Assembly: GCF_029227915.1 (NCBI RefSeq)
Contig: NC_079877.1
Span: 1,798,001 to 1,862,000 of the forward strand
Length of the DNA: 64,000 nucleotides
Direction: 5' to 3'
Source of the DNA: Hydractinia symbiolongicarpus
Taxonomy: Eukaryota; Cnidaria; Hydrozoa; Anthoathecata; Hydractiniidae
Shown here in pieces: positions 38,185 to 49,893 of this stretch. Below the pieces are notes generated by a model. It made no database searches, had not been told where the DNA came from, and worked only from the letters and a program-made list of their open reading frames with translations. Position numbers and translations under genes: made by a program. Each line of letters starts with the position of its first letter. Position 1 is the stretch's first letter.

Positions 38185-41100
38185 CTTATAAATCTGATAA
38201 ATGAGTCATTTTGACTACAAGAAATGATATTCTTCTTAATTTGACATGATTGCTGGAACTCAGCGATTAAACTGGGCGCTGTGGTAAGGCCTTATTTAAA
38301 AATTAAGATAAATAAGTCATTTTTTATTGTGGGACCAATCCTAGCCGTTATCGCGCGCTGAAGAAAGAGAGACAGTTTCCAAAACTAATTTTCATTGATT
38401 TTCTAATGGTGTCAATCCGTTTGAGTTACAACGGTTGCGTCACACATTCGTACCAACATGTATTTAGTGATTTTTTTCCGATATTACTAAGTTGTATCGC
38501 TTTCAACAGTGAAACGATTGACTGTGGGACTTAAATTAACTGATTTTGGACTTTGACCTTATAAATGTGATTAATGCGCCAATTGGTCTCCAAGGAGTAA
38601 CATTCTTTTTAATTTGACATGATTGCTGGAATTCAGCGGTTACATTAGGCTCTGCGGTAGCCCTTTATTTAAAAATTTAGATAAATAAGATTTCCTTACT
38701 GTGGGACCAATCCTGGCCGTTACCATGCGCTGAAGAAATAAAGACATTCTCAAAAACTACATTTCATTGATTTTCTAACGGTGTCAATCCGTTTGAGTTA
38801 CAACGGTTGCGTCACATATTCGTACCAACATGTATTTAGCGAAAGTATTCGGATATTACTAGGTTGCATCGCTTTTAACTGGGAAACGTTTAACTGTGCG
38901 ACTTAATTGAACTGATTTTGAACTCTGAACTTATAAATGTTATAAGTGAGACAATTGGACACCAAGAAATACCATTCTTCTTAATTTGACAAGATTGCTG
39001 GAACTCACCGATTACACAGGGCGCTGTGGTAACGCTTTATTAAAAATTAAGATAAATAAGTCATTTTGTACTGTGGGACCAATCCTAGCTGTTATCGCGC
39101 GCTGAAGAAATAGAAACAGTTTCAAAAACTACATTTCAATGACTTTCTAACGGTGTCAATCCGTTTGACTTACAACGGTTGCGTCACATAATCGTACCAA
39201 CATGTATTTAGTGATTTTCTTCCGATATTACTAAGTTGTATCGCTTTCAACAGAGAAACGATTGACTGTGGGACTTAATTGAACTGATTTTGGACTTTGA
39301 CCTTATAAATATGATAAATGAGTCATTTTAACTACAAGAAATGATATTCTTCTTAATTTGACATGATTGCTGGAACTCAGCGATTACACTGGGCGCTGTG
39401 GTAAGGCTTTATTTAAAAATTAAGATAAATAAGTCATTTTTTACTGCGGGACCAATCCTAGCCGTTATAGCGCGCTGAAGAAATAGAGACAGTTTCTAAA
39501 ACTAAATTTCTTTGATTTTCTAACGGTGTCAATCCGTTTGAGTTACAACGATTGCGTCACACATTCGTACCAACATGTATGTAGTGATTTTTTTCCGATA
39601 TTACTAAGTTGTATCGCTTTCAACAGTGAAACGATTGACTGTGGGACTTAATTGAACTGATTTTGGACTTTAACCTTATAAATGTGATAAATGAGTCATT
39701 TTGACTACAAGAAATGATATTCTTCTTAATTTGACATGATTGCTGGAACTCAGCGATTACACTGGGCGCTGTGGTAAGGCCTTATTTAAAAATTAAGATA
39801 AATAAGTCATTTTTTATTGTGGGACCAATCCTAGCCGTTATCGCGCGCTGAAGAAAGAGAGACAGTTTCCAAAACTGAATTTCATTGATTCTCTAATGGT
39901 GTCAATCCGTTTGAGTTACAACGGTTGCGTCACACATTCGTACCAACATGTATTTAGTGATTTTTTTCCGATATTACTAAGTTGTATCGCTTTCAACAGT
40001 GAAACGATTGACTGTGGGACTTAATTGAACTGATTTTGGACTTTGACTTTATAAATGTGATAAATGAGTCATTTTGACTACAAGAAATGATATTCTTCTT
40101 AATTTGACATGATTGCTGGAACTCACCGATTACACTGGGCGCTGTGGTAACGCTTTATTTAAAAATTTAGATAAATAAGTCATTTTGTACTGTGGGACCA
40201 ATCCTAGCCGTTAGCACGCGTTGAATAAATAAGAACAGTTTCAAAGACTACATTTCATTGACTTTCTGACGGTATAAATCCATTTGAGTTACAACGGTTG
40301 CGTCACATATTCGTACCAACAAGTATTTAGTGATAATATTCGGATGTTACTAGGTTGTATCGCTTTCAACAGTGAAACGATTGACTGTGGGACGTAATTG
40401 AACTGATTTTTGACTTTTACCTTATAAATGTGATCAATGAGTCATTTTGACTACAAGAAATGATATTCTTCTTAATTTGACATGATTACCGGAACTCAGC
40501 GATTACACTGACCATGTGGTAGCGATTCATTTAAAAATTTAGATAAATAAGTCATTTTTACTGTGGTACCAATCCTAGCCGTTAGCGCGCGCTAAAGATA
40601 TAGAGACAGTTTCAAAAACTCCATTTCATTGAATTTCTAACGGTGTCAATCCGTTTGAGTTACAACGATTGCGTCACACATTCGTACCTACATGTATTTA
40701 GTGATTTTTTTCCGATATTACTAAGTTGTATCGCTTTCAACAGTGAAACGATTGACTGTGGGACTTAATTGAACTGATTTTGGACTTTGACCTTATAAAT
40801 CTGATAAATGAGTCATTTTGACTACAAGAAATGATATTCTTCTTAATTTGACATGATTGCTGGAACTCAGCGATTACACTGGGCGCTGTGGTAAGGCCTT
40901 ATTTAAAAATTAAGATAAATAAGTCATTTTTCATTGTGCGACCAATCCTAGCCGTTATCGCGCGCTGAAGAAAGAGAGACAGTTTCCAAAACTAAATTTC
41001 ATTGATTTTCTAATGGTGTCAATCCGTTTGAGTTACAACGGTTGCGTCACATATTCGTACCAACATGTATTTAGTGATTTTTTTCCGATATTACTAAGTT

Positions 41101-44100
41101 GTATCGCTTTCAACAGTGAAACGATTGACTGTGGGACTTAGTTGAACTGATTTTAGACTTTGACCTTATAAATGTGATAAATGAGTCATTTTGACTACAA
41201 GAAATGACAATCTTCTTAGTTTGACATGGTTGATGGAACTCACCGATTACACTGGGCGCTGTGGTAACGCTTTATTTAAAAATTTAGATAAATAAGTCAT
41301 TTTGTACTGTGGGACCAATCCTAGCCGTTAGCACGCGTTGAATAAATAAGAACAGTTTCAAAGACTACATTTCATTGACTTTCTGACGGTATAAATCCAT
41401 ATGAGTTACAACGGTTGCGTCACATATTCGTACCAACAAGTATTTAGTGATAATATTCGGATGTTACTAGGTTGTATCGCTTTCAACAGTGAAACGATTG
41501 ACTGTGGGACGTAATTGAACTGATTTTGAACTTTTACCTTATCAATGTGATCAATGAGTCATTTTGACTACAAGAAATGATATTCTTCTTAATTTGACAT
41601 GATTACCGGAACTCAGCGATTACACTGACCATGTGGTAGCGATTCATTTAAAAATTTAGATAAATAAGTCATTTTTACTGTGGTACCAATCCTAGCCGTT
41701 AGCGCGCGCTAAAGATATAGAGACAGTTTCAAAAACTCCATTTCATTGAATTTCTAACGGTGTCAATCCGTTTGAGTTACAACGATTGCGTCACTCATTC
41801 GTACCAACATGTATTTAGTGATTTTTTTCCGATATTACTAAGTTGTATCGCTTTCAACAGTGAAACGATTGACTGTGGGACTTAATTGAACTGATTTTGG
41901 ACTTTGACCTTATAAATCTGATAAATGAGTCATTTTGACTACAAGAAATGATATTCTTCTTAATTTGACATGATTGCTGGAACTCAGCGATTACACTGGG
42001 CGCTGTGGTAAGGCCTTATTTAAAAATTAAGATAAATAAGTCATTTTTCATTGTGCGACCAATCCTAGCCGTTATCGCGCGCTGAAGAAAGAGAGACAGT
42101 TTCCAAAACTAAATTTCATTGATTTTCTAATGGTGTCAATCCGTTTGAGTTACAACGGTTGCGTCACATATTCGTACCAACATGTATTTAGTGATTTTTT
42201 TCCGATATTACTAAGTTGTATCGCTTTCAACAGTGAAACGATTGACTGTGGGACTTAATTGAACTGATTTTGGACTTTGACCTTATAAATGTGATAAGTG
42301 AGTCATTTTGACTACAAGAAATGATATTCTTCTTAATTTGACATGATTGCTGGAACTCAGCGATTACACTGACCATGTGGTAGCGATTCATTTAAAAATT
42401 AAGATAAATAAGTCATTTTTTACTGCGGGACCAATCCTAGCCGTTATCGCGCGCTGAAGAAATAGAGACAGTTTCTAAAACTAAATTTCTTTGATTTTCT
42501 AACGGTGTCAATCCGTTTGAGTTACAACGATTGCGTCACACATTCGTACCAACATGTATGTAGTGATTTTTTTCCGATATTACTAAGTTGTATCGCTTTC
42601 AACAGTGAAACGATTGACTGTGGGACTTAATTGAACTGATTTTGGACTTTGACGTTATAAATGTGATAAATGAGTCATTTTGACTGCAAGAAATGATATT
42701 CTTCTTAATTTGACATGATTGCTGGAACTCAGCGATTACACTGGGCGCTGTGGTAAGGCTTTATTTAAAAATTAAGATAAATAAGTCAATTTTTTTTGTG
42801 GGACCAATCCTAGCCGTTATCGCGCGCTGAAGAAATAGACACAGTTTCTAAAACTAAATTTCATTGATTTTCTAACGGTGTCAATCTGTTTGAGTTACAA
42901 CGGTTGCGTCACATAATCGTACCAACATGTATTTAGTGATTTCCTTCCGATAATACTAAGTTGTATCGCTTTCAACAGTGAAACGATTGACTGTGAGACT
43001 TAGTTGAACTGATTTTAGACTTTGACCTTATAAATGTGATAAATGAGTCATTTTGACTACAAGAAATGATATTCTTCTTAATTTGACATGATTGCTGGAA
43101 CTCAGCGATTACACTGGGCGCTGTGGTAAGGCTTTATTTAAAAATTAAGATAAATAAGTCATTTTTTACTGCGGGACCAATCCTAGCCGTTATCGCGCGC
43201 TGAAGAAATACAGACAGTTTCTAAAACTAAATTTCTTTGATTTTCTAACGGTGTCAATCCGTTTGAGTTACAACGGTTGCGTCACATATTCGTACCAACA
43301 TGTATTTAGTGATTTTTTTCCGATATTACAAAGTTGTATCGCTTTCAACAGTGAAACGATTGACTGTGGGACTTAATTGAACTGATTTTGTACTTTGACC
43401 TTATAAATCTGATAAATGAGTCATTTTGACTGCAAGAAATGATATTCTTCTTAATTTGACATGATTGCTGGAACTCAGCGATTACACTGGGCGCTGTGGT
43501 AAGGCCTTATTTAAAAATTAAGATAAATAAGTCTTTTTTTATTGTGGGACCAATCCTAGCCGTTATCGTGCGCTGAAGAAAGAGAGACAGTTTCCAAAAC
43601 TAAATTTCATTGATTTTCTAATGGTGTCAATCCTTTTGAGTTACAACGGTTGCGTCACACATTCGTACCAACATGTATTTAGTGATTTTTTTCCGATATT
43701 ACTAAGTTGTATCGCTTTCAACAGTGAAACGATAGACTGTGGGACTTAATTGAACTGATTTTGAACTTTGACCTTATAAATGTGATAAATGAGTCATTTT
43801 GATTACAAGAAATGATATTCTTCTTAATTTGACATGATTGCTGGAACTCAGCGATTACACTGGGTGCTGTGGTAAAGCTTTATTTAAAAATTAAGATAAA
43901 TAAGTCAATTTTACTGTGGGACCAATCCTAGCCGTTATCGCGCGCTGAAGAAATAGAGACAGTTTCCAAAACTAAATTTCATTGATTTTCTAACGGTGTC
44001 AATCCGTTTGAGTTACAACGGTTGCGTCACACATTCGTACCAACATGTATTTAGTGATTTTTTTCCGATATTACAAAGTTGTATCGCTTTCAACAGTGAA

Positions 44101-44144
44101 ACGATTGACTGTGGGACTTAATTGAACTGATTTTGGACTTTGAC
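38185..44144. repeat. Higher-order repeat D, short form (16 monomers, 5,960 bp)
   Basis: Registers are 38245, 38618, 38990, 39362, 39735, 40108, 40481, 40852, 41225, 41598, 41969, 42342, 42714, 43087, 43460 and 43833. In the letters of the long form the order is a b c d e (f/h) i (j/g) h i j k l m n o. The monomer at 40108 starts as f and switches to h within about 20 bp. The monomer at 40852 starts as j and ends like g. The h part of 40108 has the CCATTTGAG marker, the h at 41225 has GACAATC and CCATATGAG, so they derive from the first and second d-h subrepeats respectively. Confidence 0.85.
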
Positions 44145-44490
44145 CTTATAAATCTGATAAATGAGTCATTTTGACTACAAGAAATGATATTCTTCTTAAT
44201 TTGACATGATTGCTGGAACTCAGCGATTAAACTGGGCGCTGTGGTAAGGCCTTATTTAAAAATTAAGATAAATAAGTCATTTTTTATTGTGGGACCAATC
44301 CTAGCCGTTATCGCGCTCTGAAGAAAGAGAGACAGTTTCCAAAACTAATTTTCATTGATTTTCTAATGGTGTCAATCCGTTTGAGTTACAACGGTTGCGT
44401 CACACATTCGTACCAACATGTATTTAGTGATTTTTTTCCGATATTACTAAGTTGTATCGCTTTCAACAGTGAAACGATTGACTGTGGGAC
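44145..44490. repeat. Repeat D, partial third copy
   Basis: Type a monomer again (CAGCGATTAAACTGGG, AAAGAGAGACAG, TAATTTTCATTG), 5,960 bp after 38245. The match stops at about 44490, where TTAGTTGAAGTGATTTTAG leads into block E. Confidence 0.8.
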
Positions 44491-47022
44491 TTAGTTGAAG
44501 TGATTTTAGACTTTGACCTTATAAATGTGATAAATGAGTCATTTTGACTACAAGAAATGACATTCTTCTTAGTTTGACATGATTGCCGGAACTCAGCGAT
44601 TACACTGGGCCCTGTGGTAGCGATTCATTTAAAAATTTAGATAAATAAGTCATTTTTACTGTGGGACTAATCCTAGCCGTTAGCGCGCGCTGAAGATATA
44701 GAGACAGTTTCAAAAACTCCATTTCATTGACTTTCTAACGGTGTCAATCCGTTTGAGTTAGAACGGTTGCGTCACATAATCGTACCAACATGTATTTAGT
44801 GATTTCCTTCCGATAATACTAAGTTGTATCGCTTTCAACAGTGAAACGATTGACTGTGGGACTTAGTTGAACTGATTTTAGACTTTGACCTTATAAATGT
44901 GATAAATGAGTCATTTTGACTACAAGAAATGACATTCTTCTTAGTTTGACATGGTTGATGGAACTCACCGATTACACTGGGCGCTGTGGTAACGCTTTAT
45001 TTAAAAATTTAGATAAATAAGTCATTTTGTACTGTGGGACCAATCATAGCCGTTAGCACGCGCTGAATAAATAAGAACAGTTTCAAAGACTACATTTCAT
45101 TGACTTTCTGACGGTATAAATCCGTTTGAGTTACAACGGTTGCGTCACATATTCGCACCAACAAGTATATAGTGATAATATTCGGATGTTACTAGGTTGT
45201 ATCGCTTTCAACAGTGAAACGATTGACTGTGGGACTTATTCGAACTGATTTTGGACTTTTACCTTATAAATGTGATCAATGAGTCATTTTGACTACAAGA
45301 AATGATATTCTTCTTAATTTGACATGATTGCCGGAACTCAGCGATTACACTGGACCCTGTGGTAGCGATTCATTTAAAAATTAAGATAAATAAGTCATTT
45401 TTACTGTGGGACCAATCCTAGCCGTTAGCGCGCGCTGAAGATATAGAGACAGTTTCAAAAACTCCATTTCATTGACTTTCTAACGGTGTCAATCCGTTTG
45501 AGTTAGAACGGTTGCGTCACATAATCGTACCAACATGTATTTAGTGATTTCCTTCCGATAATACTAAGTTGTATCGCTTTCAACAGTGAAACGATTGACT
45601 GTGGGACTTAGTTGAACTGATTTTAGACTTTGACCTTATAAATGTGATAAATGAGTCATTTTGACTACAAGAAATGACATTCTTCTTAGTTTGACATGAT
45701 TGATGGAACTCACCGATTACACTGGGCGCTGTGGTAACGCTTTATTTAAAAATTCAGATAAATAAGTCATTTTGTACTGTGGGACAAATCCTAGCCGTTA
45801 TCGCGCGCTGAAGAAATAGAGACAGTTTCCAAAACTAAATTTCATTGATTTTCTAACGGTGTCAATCCGTTTGAGTTACAACGGTTGCGTCACACATTCG
45901 TACCAACATGTATTTAGTTATTTTTTTCCGATATTACAAAGTTGTATCGCTTTCAACAGTGAAACGATTGACTGTGGGACTTAGTTGAACTGATTTTAGA
46001 CTTTGACCTTATAAATAGGATAAATGAGTCATTTTGACTACAAGAAATGACATTCTTCTTAGTTTGACATGATTGCCGGAACTCAGCGATTACACTGGAC
46101 CCTGTGGTAGCGATTCATTTAAAAATTTAGATAAATAAGTCATTTTTACTGTGGGACCAATCCTAGCCGTTAGCGCGCGCTGAAGATATAGAGACAGTTT
46201 CAAAAACTCCATTTCATTGACTTTCTAACGGTGTCAATCCGTTTGAGTTAGAACGCTTGCGTCACATAATCGTACCAACATGTATTTTTAGTGATTTCCT
46301 TCCGATAATACTAAGTTGTATCGCTTTCAACAGTGAAACGATTGACTGTGGGACTTAGTTGAACTGATTTTAGACTTTGACCTTATAAATGTGATAAATA
46401 AGTCGTTTTGACTACAAGAAATGACATTCTTCTTAGTTTGACATGATTGATGGAACTCAGCGATTACACTGGGCGCTGTGGTAGCGCTTTGTTTAAGAGT
46501 TAAGATAAATAAGTCATTTATTACTGTGGAAACAATCCTAGCCGTTATCGCACGCCGAAGAAATAGAGACAGTTTCCAAAACTAAATTTCCTTGATTTTC
46601 TAACGGTGTCAATCCGTTTGAGTTACAACGGTTGCGTCACACATTCGTACCAACAATTATTTAGTGATTTTTTTCCGATATTACTAAGTTGTATCGCTTT
46701 CAACAGTGAAACAATTGACTGTGGGACTTAATTAAACTGATTTTGGACTTTGACCTTATAAATGTGATAAATGAGTCATTTTGACTACAAGAAATGATAT
46801 TCTTCTTAATTTGACATGATTGCCGGAACTCAGCAATTACACTGGACCCTGTGGTAGCGATTCATTTAAAAATTTAGATAAATAAGTCATTTTTACTGTG
46901 GGACCAATCCTAGCCGTTAGCGCGCGCTGAAGATATAGAGACAGTTTCAAAAACTAAATTTCATTGTCTTTCTAACGGTGTCAATCCGTTTGAGTTAGAA
47001 CGGTTGCGTCACATAATCGTAC
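44491..47022. repeat. Block E: two-monomer higher-order repeat (about 745 bp)
   Basis: Two types alternate. GCCGGAACTCAGCG with CCCTGTGGTAGCGATTC and GAAGATATAGAG is at 44578, 45323, 46068 and 46815. TTGATGGAACTC is at 44950, 45695 and 46442. Spacings are 745, 745 and 747 bp. The pair equals types g-h of block D. The second member is not uniform: 44950 has GCACGCGCTGAATAAATAA, 45695 has TTATCGCGCGCTG, and 46442 has GTTTAAGAGTTAAG with CGCACGCCG, so parts were replaced. TATTTTTAGTG at about 46284 has a two-base insertion. Confidence 0.85.
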
Positions 47023-47099
47023 TAACTTTGGACTGTGACCTGATAAATGTGATAAATGAGACAATTGGACCCCAAGAAATAACATTCTTCTTCATTTGA
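46815..47099. repeat. Truncated monomer with 87 bp deletion at the subfamily boundary
   Basis: The register distance is 285 bp instead of 372. The sequence runs normally to ATAATCGTACTAAC and then continues as TTTGGACTGTGACCTG. The left parent type is seen at 49914 (CGTACTAACATG) and the right parent type at 61173 (CAACTAACTTTGGACTGTGACC), which overlap in ACTAAC. Left-subfamily monomers end here and right-subfamily ones begin. Confidence 0.85.
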
Positions 47100-47287
47100 C
47101 GTTATTGCCGGAACTCAGTGATTGCACTGGGCGCTGTGGTAGCGCTTCATTTAAAAATATAGATAAATAAGTCATTCTTCACCGTGGGACGAATCCTAGC
47201 CTTTATCGCGCGCTGAAGAGATAGCGACAGTTTCAAAAACCACATTTCATTGATTTTCTAACGGTATCAGTCCGTTTGAGTTACAAC
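47100..47287. repeat. Transition monomer leading into block F
   Basis: Begins GTTATTGCCGGAACTCAGTGATTGC, which is most like the monomer at 61251 of block G (GTGTTTGCCGGAACTCAGTGATTGC). It joins the block F unit at about 47288 (GGTTGGGTCACATAATC). It suggests block F was amplified out of block G-like sequence. Confidence 0.75.
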
Positions 47288-49893
47288 GGTTGGGTCACAT
47301 AATCGTACTAACATGTGTTTAGCCATATTTTTCTCATTTTACTATGTTGCATCGCTTTTAACAGTGAAACGATTGACTGTGGGACTTAATTGAACTCAGT
47401 CTGGACTGTGTCCTTATAAATGTGATAAGCGAGCCAACCGGAACCCAAGAAATAACATTGTTCTTAATTTGACATGATTGCTGGAACTCAGCGATTACAC
47501 TGAGCGCTGTGGTAGCGCTTGATTTAAAAATTGAGATAAATAAGTCATTCTCTACTGTGGGACCAATCCTAGCCGTTATCGCGCGCTGAAGAAAGAGCGA
47601 CAGTTTCCAAAACAAAATTTCATTGACTTTCTAACGGTGTCAATCCGTTTGAGTTACAACGGTTGCGTCACATATTCGTACCAATATGTGTTTAGGTATT
47701 CTTTTTCGATATTACTAAGTTGTATCGCTTTTAACAGTGAAACGATTGACTGTGGGAATTAATTGAACTCATTCTGGACTGTGACCTTATCAATGTGATA
47801 AGTGAGCCAACTGGACCCCAAGGAATAACATTCTTCTTAATTCGACATGATTGATGGATTTCAGGAATTACACTAGGCTCTATGGTAGCACTTTATTTAA
47901 AAATTTAGATATATAAGTCATTTTATACTGTGGGACCAATCCTGGCCGTTAGCACGCGCTAAAGAAATAGAGAGATTCTCAAAAACTACATTTCATTGAC
48001 TTCTTGCCGGTATCAATCCGTTTGAGTTACAACGGTTGCGTCACATATTCGTACCAACATGTATTTAGTGATATTTTTCGGATAATACTAAGTTAAATCG
48101 CTTTTAACAGTGAAACGATTGCCTGTGGAATTTAATTGAAATAAGTTTGGCCTGTGACCTTATAAATGTGATAAGTGAGTCAACTGGATCCAAGAAATAA
48201 CATTCTTCTTAATTTGACATGATTGCCGGAACTCAGCGATTACACTAGGATCTCTGGTAGCGCTTTCTTTAAAAATTTAGATAAATAAGTCTTTTTTTAC
48301 TGTGGCACCAATCCTGGCCGTTAGCACGCGTTGAAGAAATAGAGACATTCTAAAAGACTACATTTCATTGACTTTCTAACGGTGTCAATCCGTTTCAGTT
48401 ACAGCGGTTGCGTCACATATTCGTGCCAACATGTGTTTAGGTATTTTTTTCCGATATTACTAAGTTGTATCGTTTTAACAATGAACGATTGACTGTGGGA
48501 CTTAATTGAACTCATTCTGGACTGTGACCTTATAAATGTGATAAGTGAGCCAACCGGAACCCAAGAAATAACATTGTTCTTAATTTGACATGATTGCTGG
48601 AACTCAGCGATTACACTGAGCGCTGTGGTAGCGCTTGATTTAAAAATTGAGATAAATAAGTCATTCTCTACTGTGGGACCGATCCTAGCCGTTATCGCGC
48701 GCTGAAGAAAGAGCGACAGTTTCCAAAACTACGTTTCATTGACTTCCTAACGGTGTCAGTCCGTTTGAGTTACAATGGTTGGGTCACATATTCGTCCCCA
48801 CATGTATTTAATGATTTTTATCCGATAATACTAAGTTGTATCGCTTTTAACAGTGAAACGATTGACTGTGGGACTTAATTAAACTGATTCTAGACTGTGA
48901 ACTTAAGAATGTGATAAGTGAGCCAATTGGACCCCAAGAAATAACATTCTTCTTAGTTTGACGTGATTGCCGGAACTCAGCGATTACACTGGGCGCTGTG
49001 GTAGCGCTTTATTTAAAAATTAAGATAAATACGTTATTTTTTACTGTGGGACCAATCCTAGCCTTTAGTTCGCGCTGAAGAATAGCGACAGTTTCCAAAA
49101 CTACGTTTCATTGACTTCCTAACGGTGTCAGTCCGTTTGAGTTACAATGGTTGGGTCACACATTCGTCCCCACATGTATTTAATGATTTTTATCCGATAT
49201 TACTAAGTTGTATCGCTTTTAACAGTGAAACGATTGACTGTGGGACTTAATTGAACTCATTCTGGACTGTGACCTTATAAATGTGATAAGTGAGCCAACC
49301 GGAACCCAAGAAATAACATTGTTCTTAATTTGACATGATTGCTGGAACTCAGCGATTACACTGAGCGCTGTGGTAGCGCTTGATTTAAAAATTGAGATAA
49401 ATAAGTCATTCTCTACTGTGGGACCGATCCTAGCCGTTATCGCGCGCTGAAGAAAGAGCGACAGTTTCCAAAACTACGTTTCATTGACTTCCTAACGGTG
49501 TCAGTCCGTTTGAGTTACAATGGTTGGGTCACATATTGGTCCCCACATGTATTTAATGATTTTTATCCGATAATACTAAGTTGTATCGCTTTTAACAGTG
49601 AAACGATTGACTGTGGGACTTAATTAAACTGATTCTAGACTGTGAACTTAAGAATGTGATAAGTGAGCCAATTGGACCCCAAGAAATAACATTCTTCTTA
49701 GTTTGACGTGATTGCCGGAACTCAGCGATTACACTGGGCGCTGTGGTAGCGCTTTATTTAAAAATTAAGATAAATACGTTATTTTTTACTGTGGGACCAA
49801 TCCTAGCCTTTAGTTCGCGCTGAAGAATAGCGACAGTTTCCAAAACTACGTTTCATTGACTTCCTAACGGTGTCAGTCCGTTTGAGTTACAAT
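47288..49893. repeat. Higher-order repeat F, copy 1 (7 monomers, 2,606 bp)
   Basis: Registers are 47473, 47846, 48218, 48589, 48962, 49334 and 49707. Types are 1 (GAGCGCTGTGG, GCTTGATTTAAAA), 2 (GATGGATTTCAGGAATTAC, GGCTCTATGG), 3 (GGATCTCTGGTAGCG, TGTGGCACC), then two dimers 4-5 and 6-7 (GAGCGCTG followed by GGGCGCTG with AAATACGTT). Members 4 and 6 differ by CGTCCCC against GGTCCCC. Private changes are C at 47430 (AAGCGAG) and G at 48441 (TTTAGGTATT), where later copies have T and A. Confidence 0.92.

Noticed and set aside
47358-47615. Open frame of 85 codons on the minus strand, repeated at 49964, 52570 and, as 83 codons, at 55176 and 57782
   Set aside because: It spans the join between two satellite monomers, recurs only because the 2,606 bp unit recurs, and changes its N-terminus and internal residues when the linking monomer changes. 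Other monomers have stops in the same frame. No domain, signal peptide or start context was recognised.
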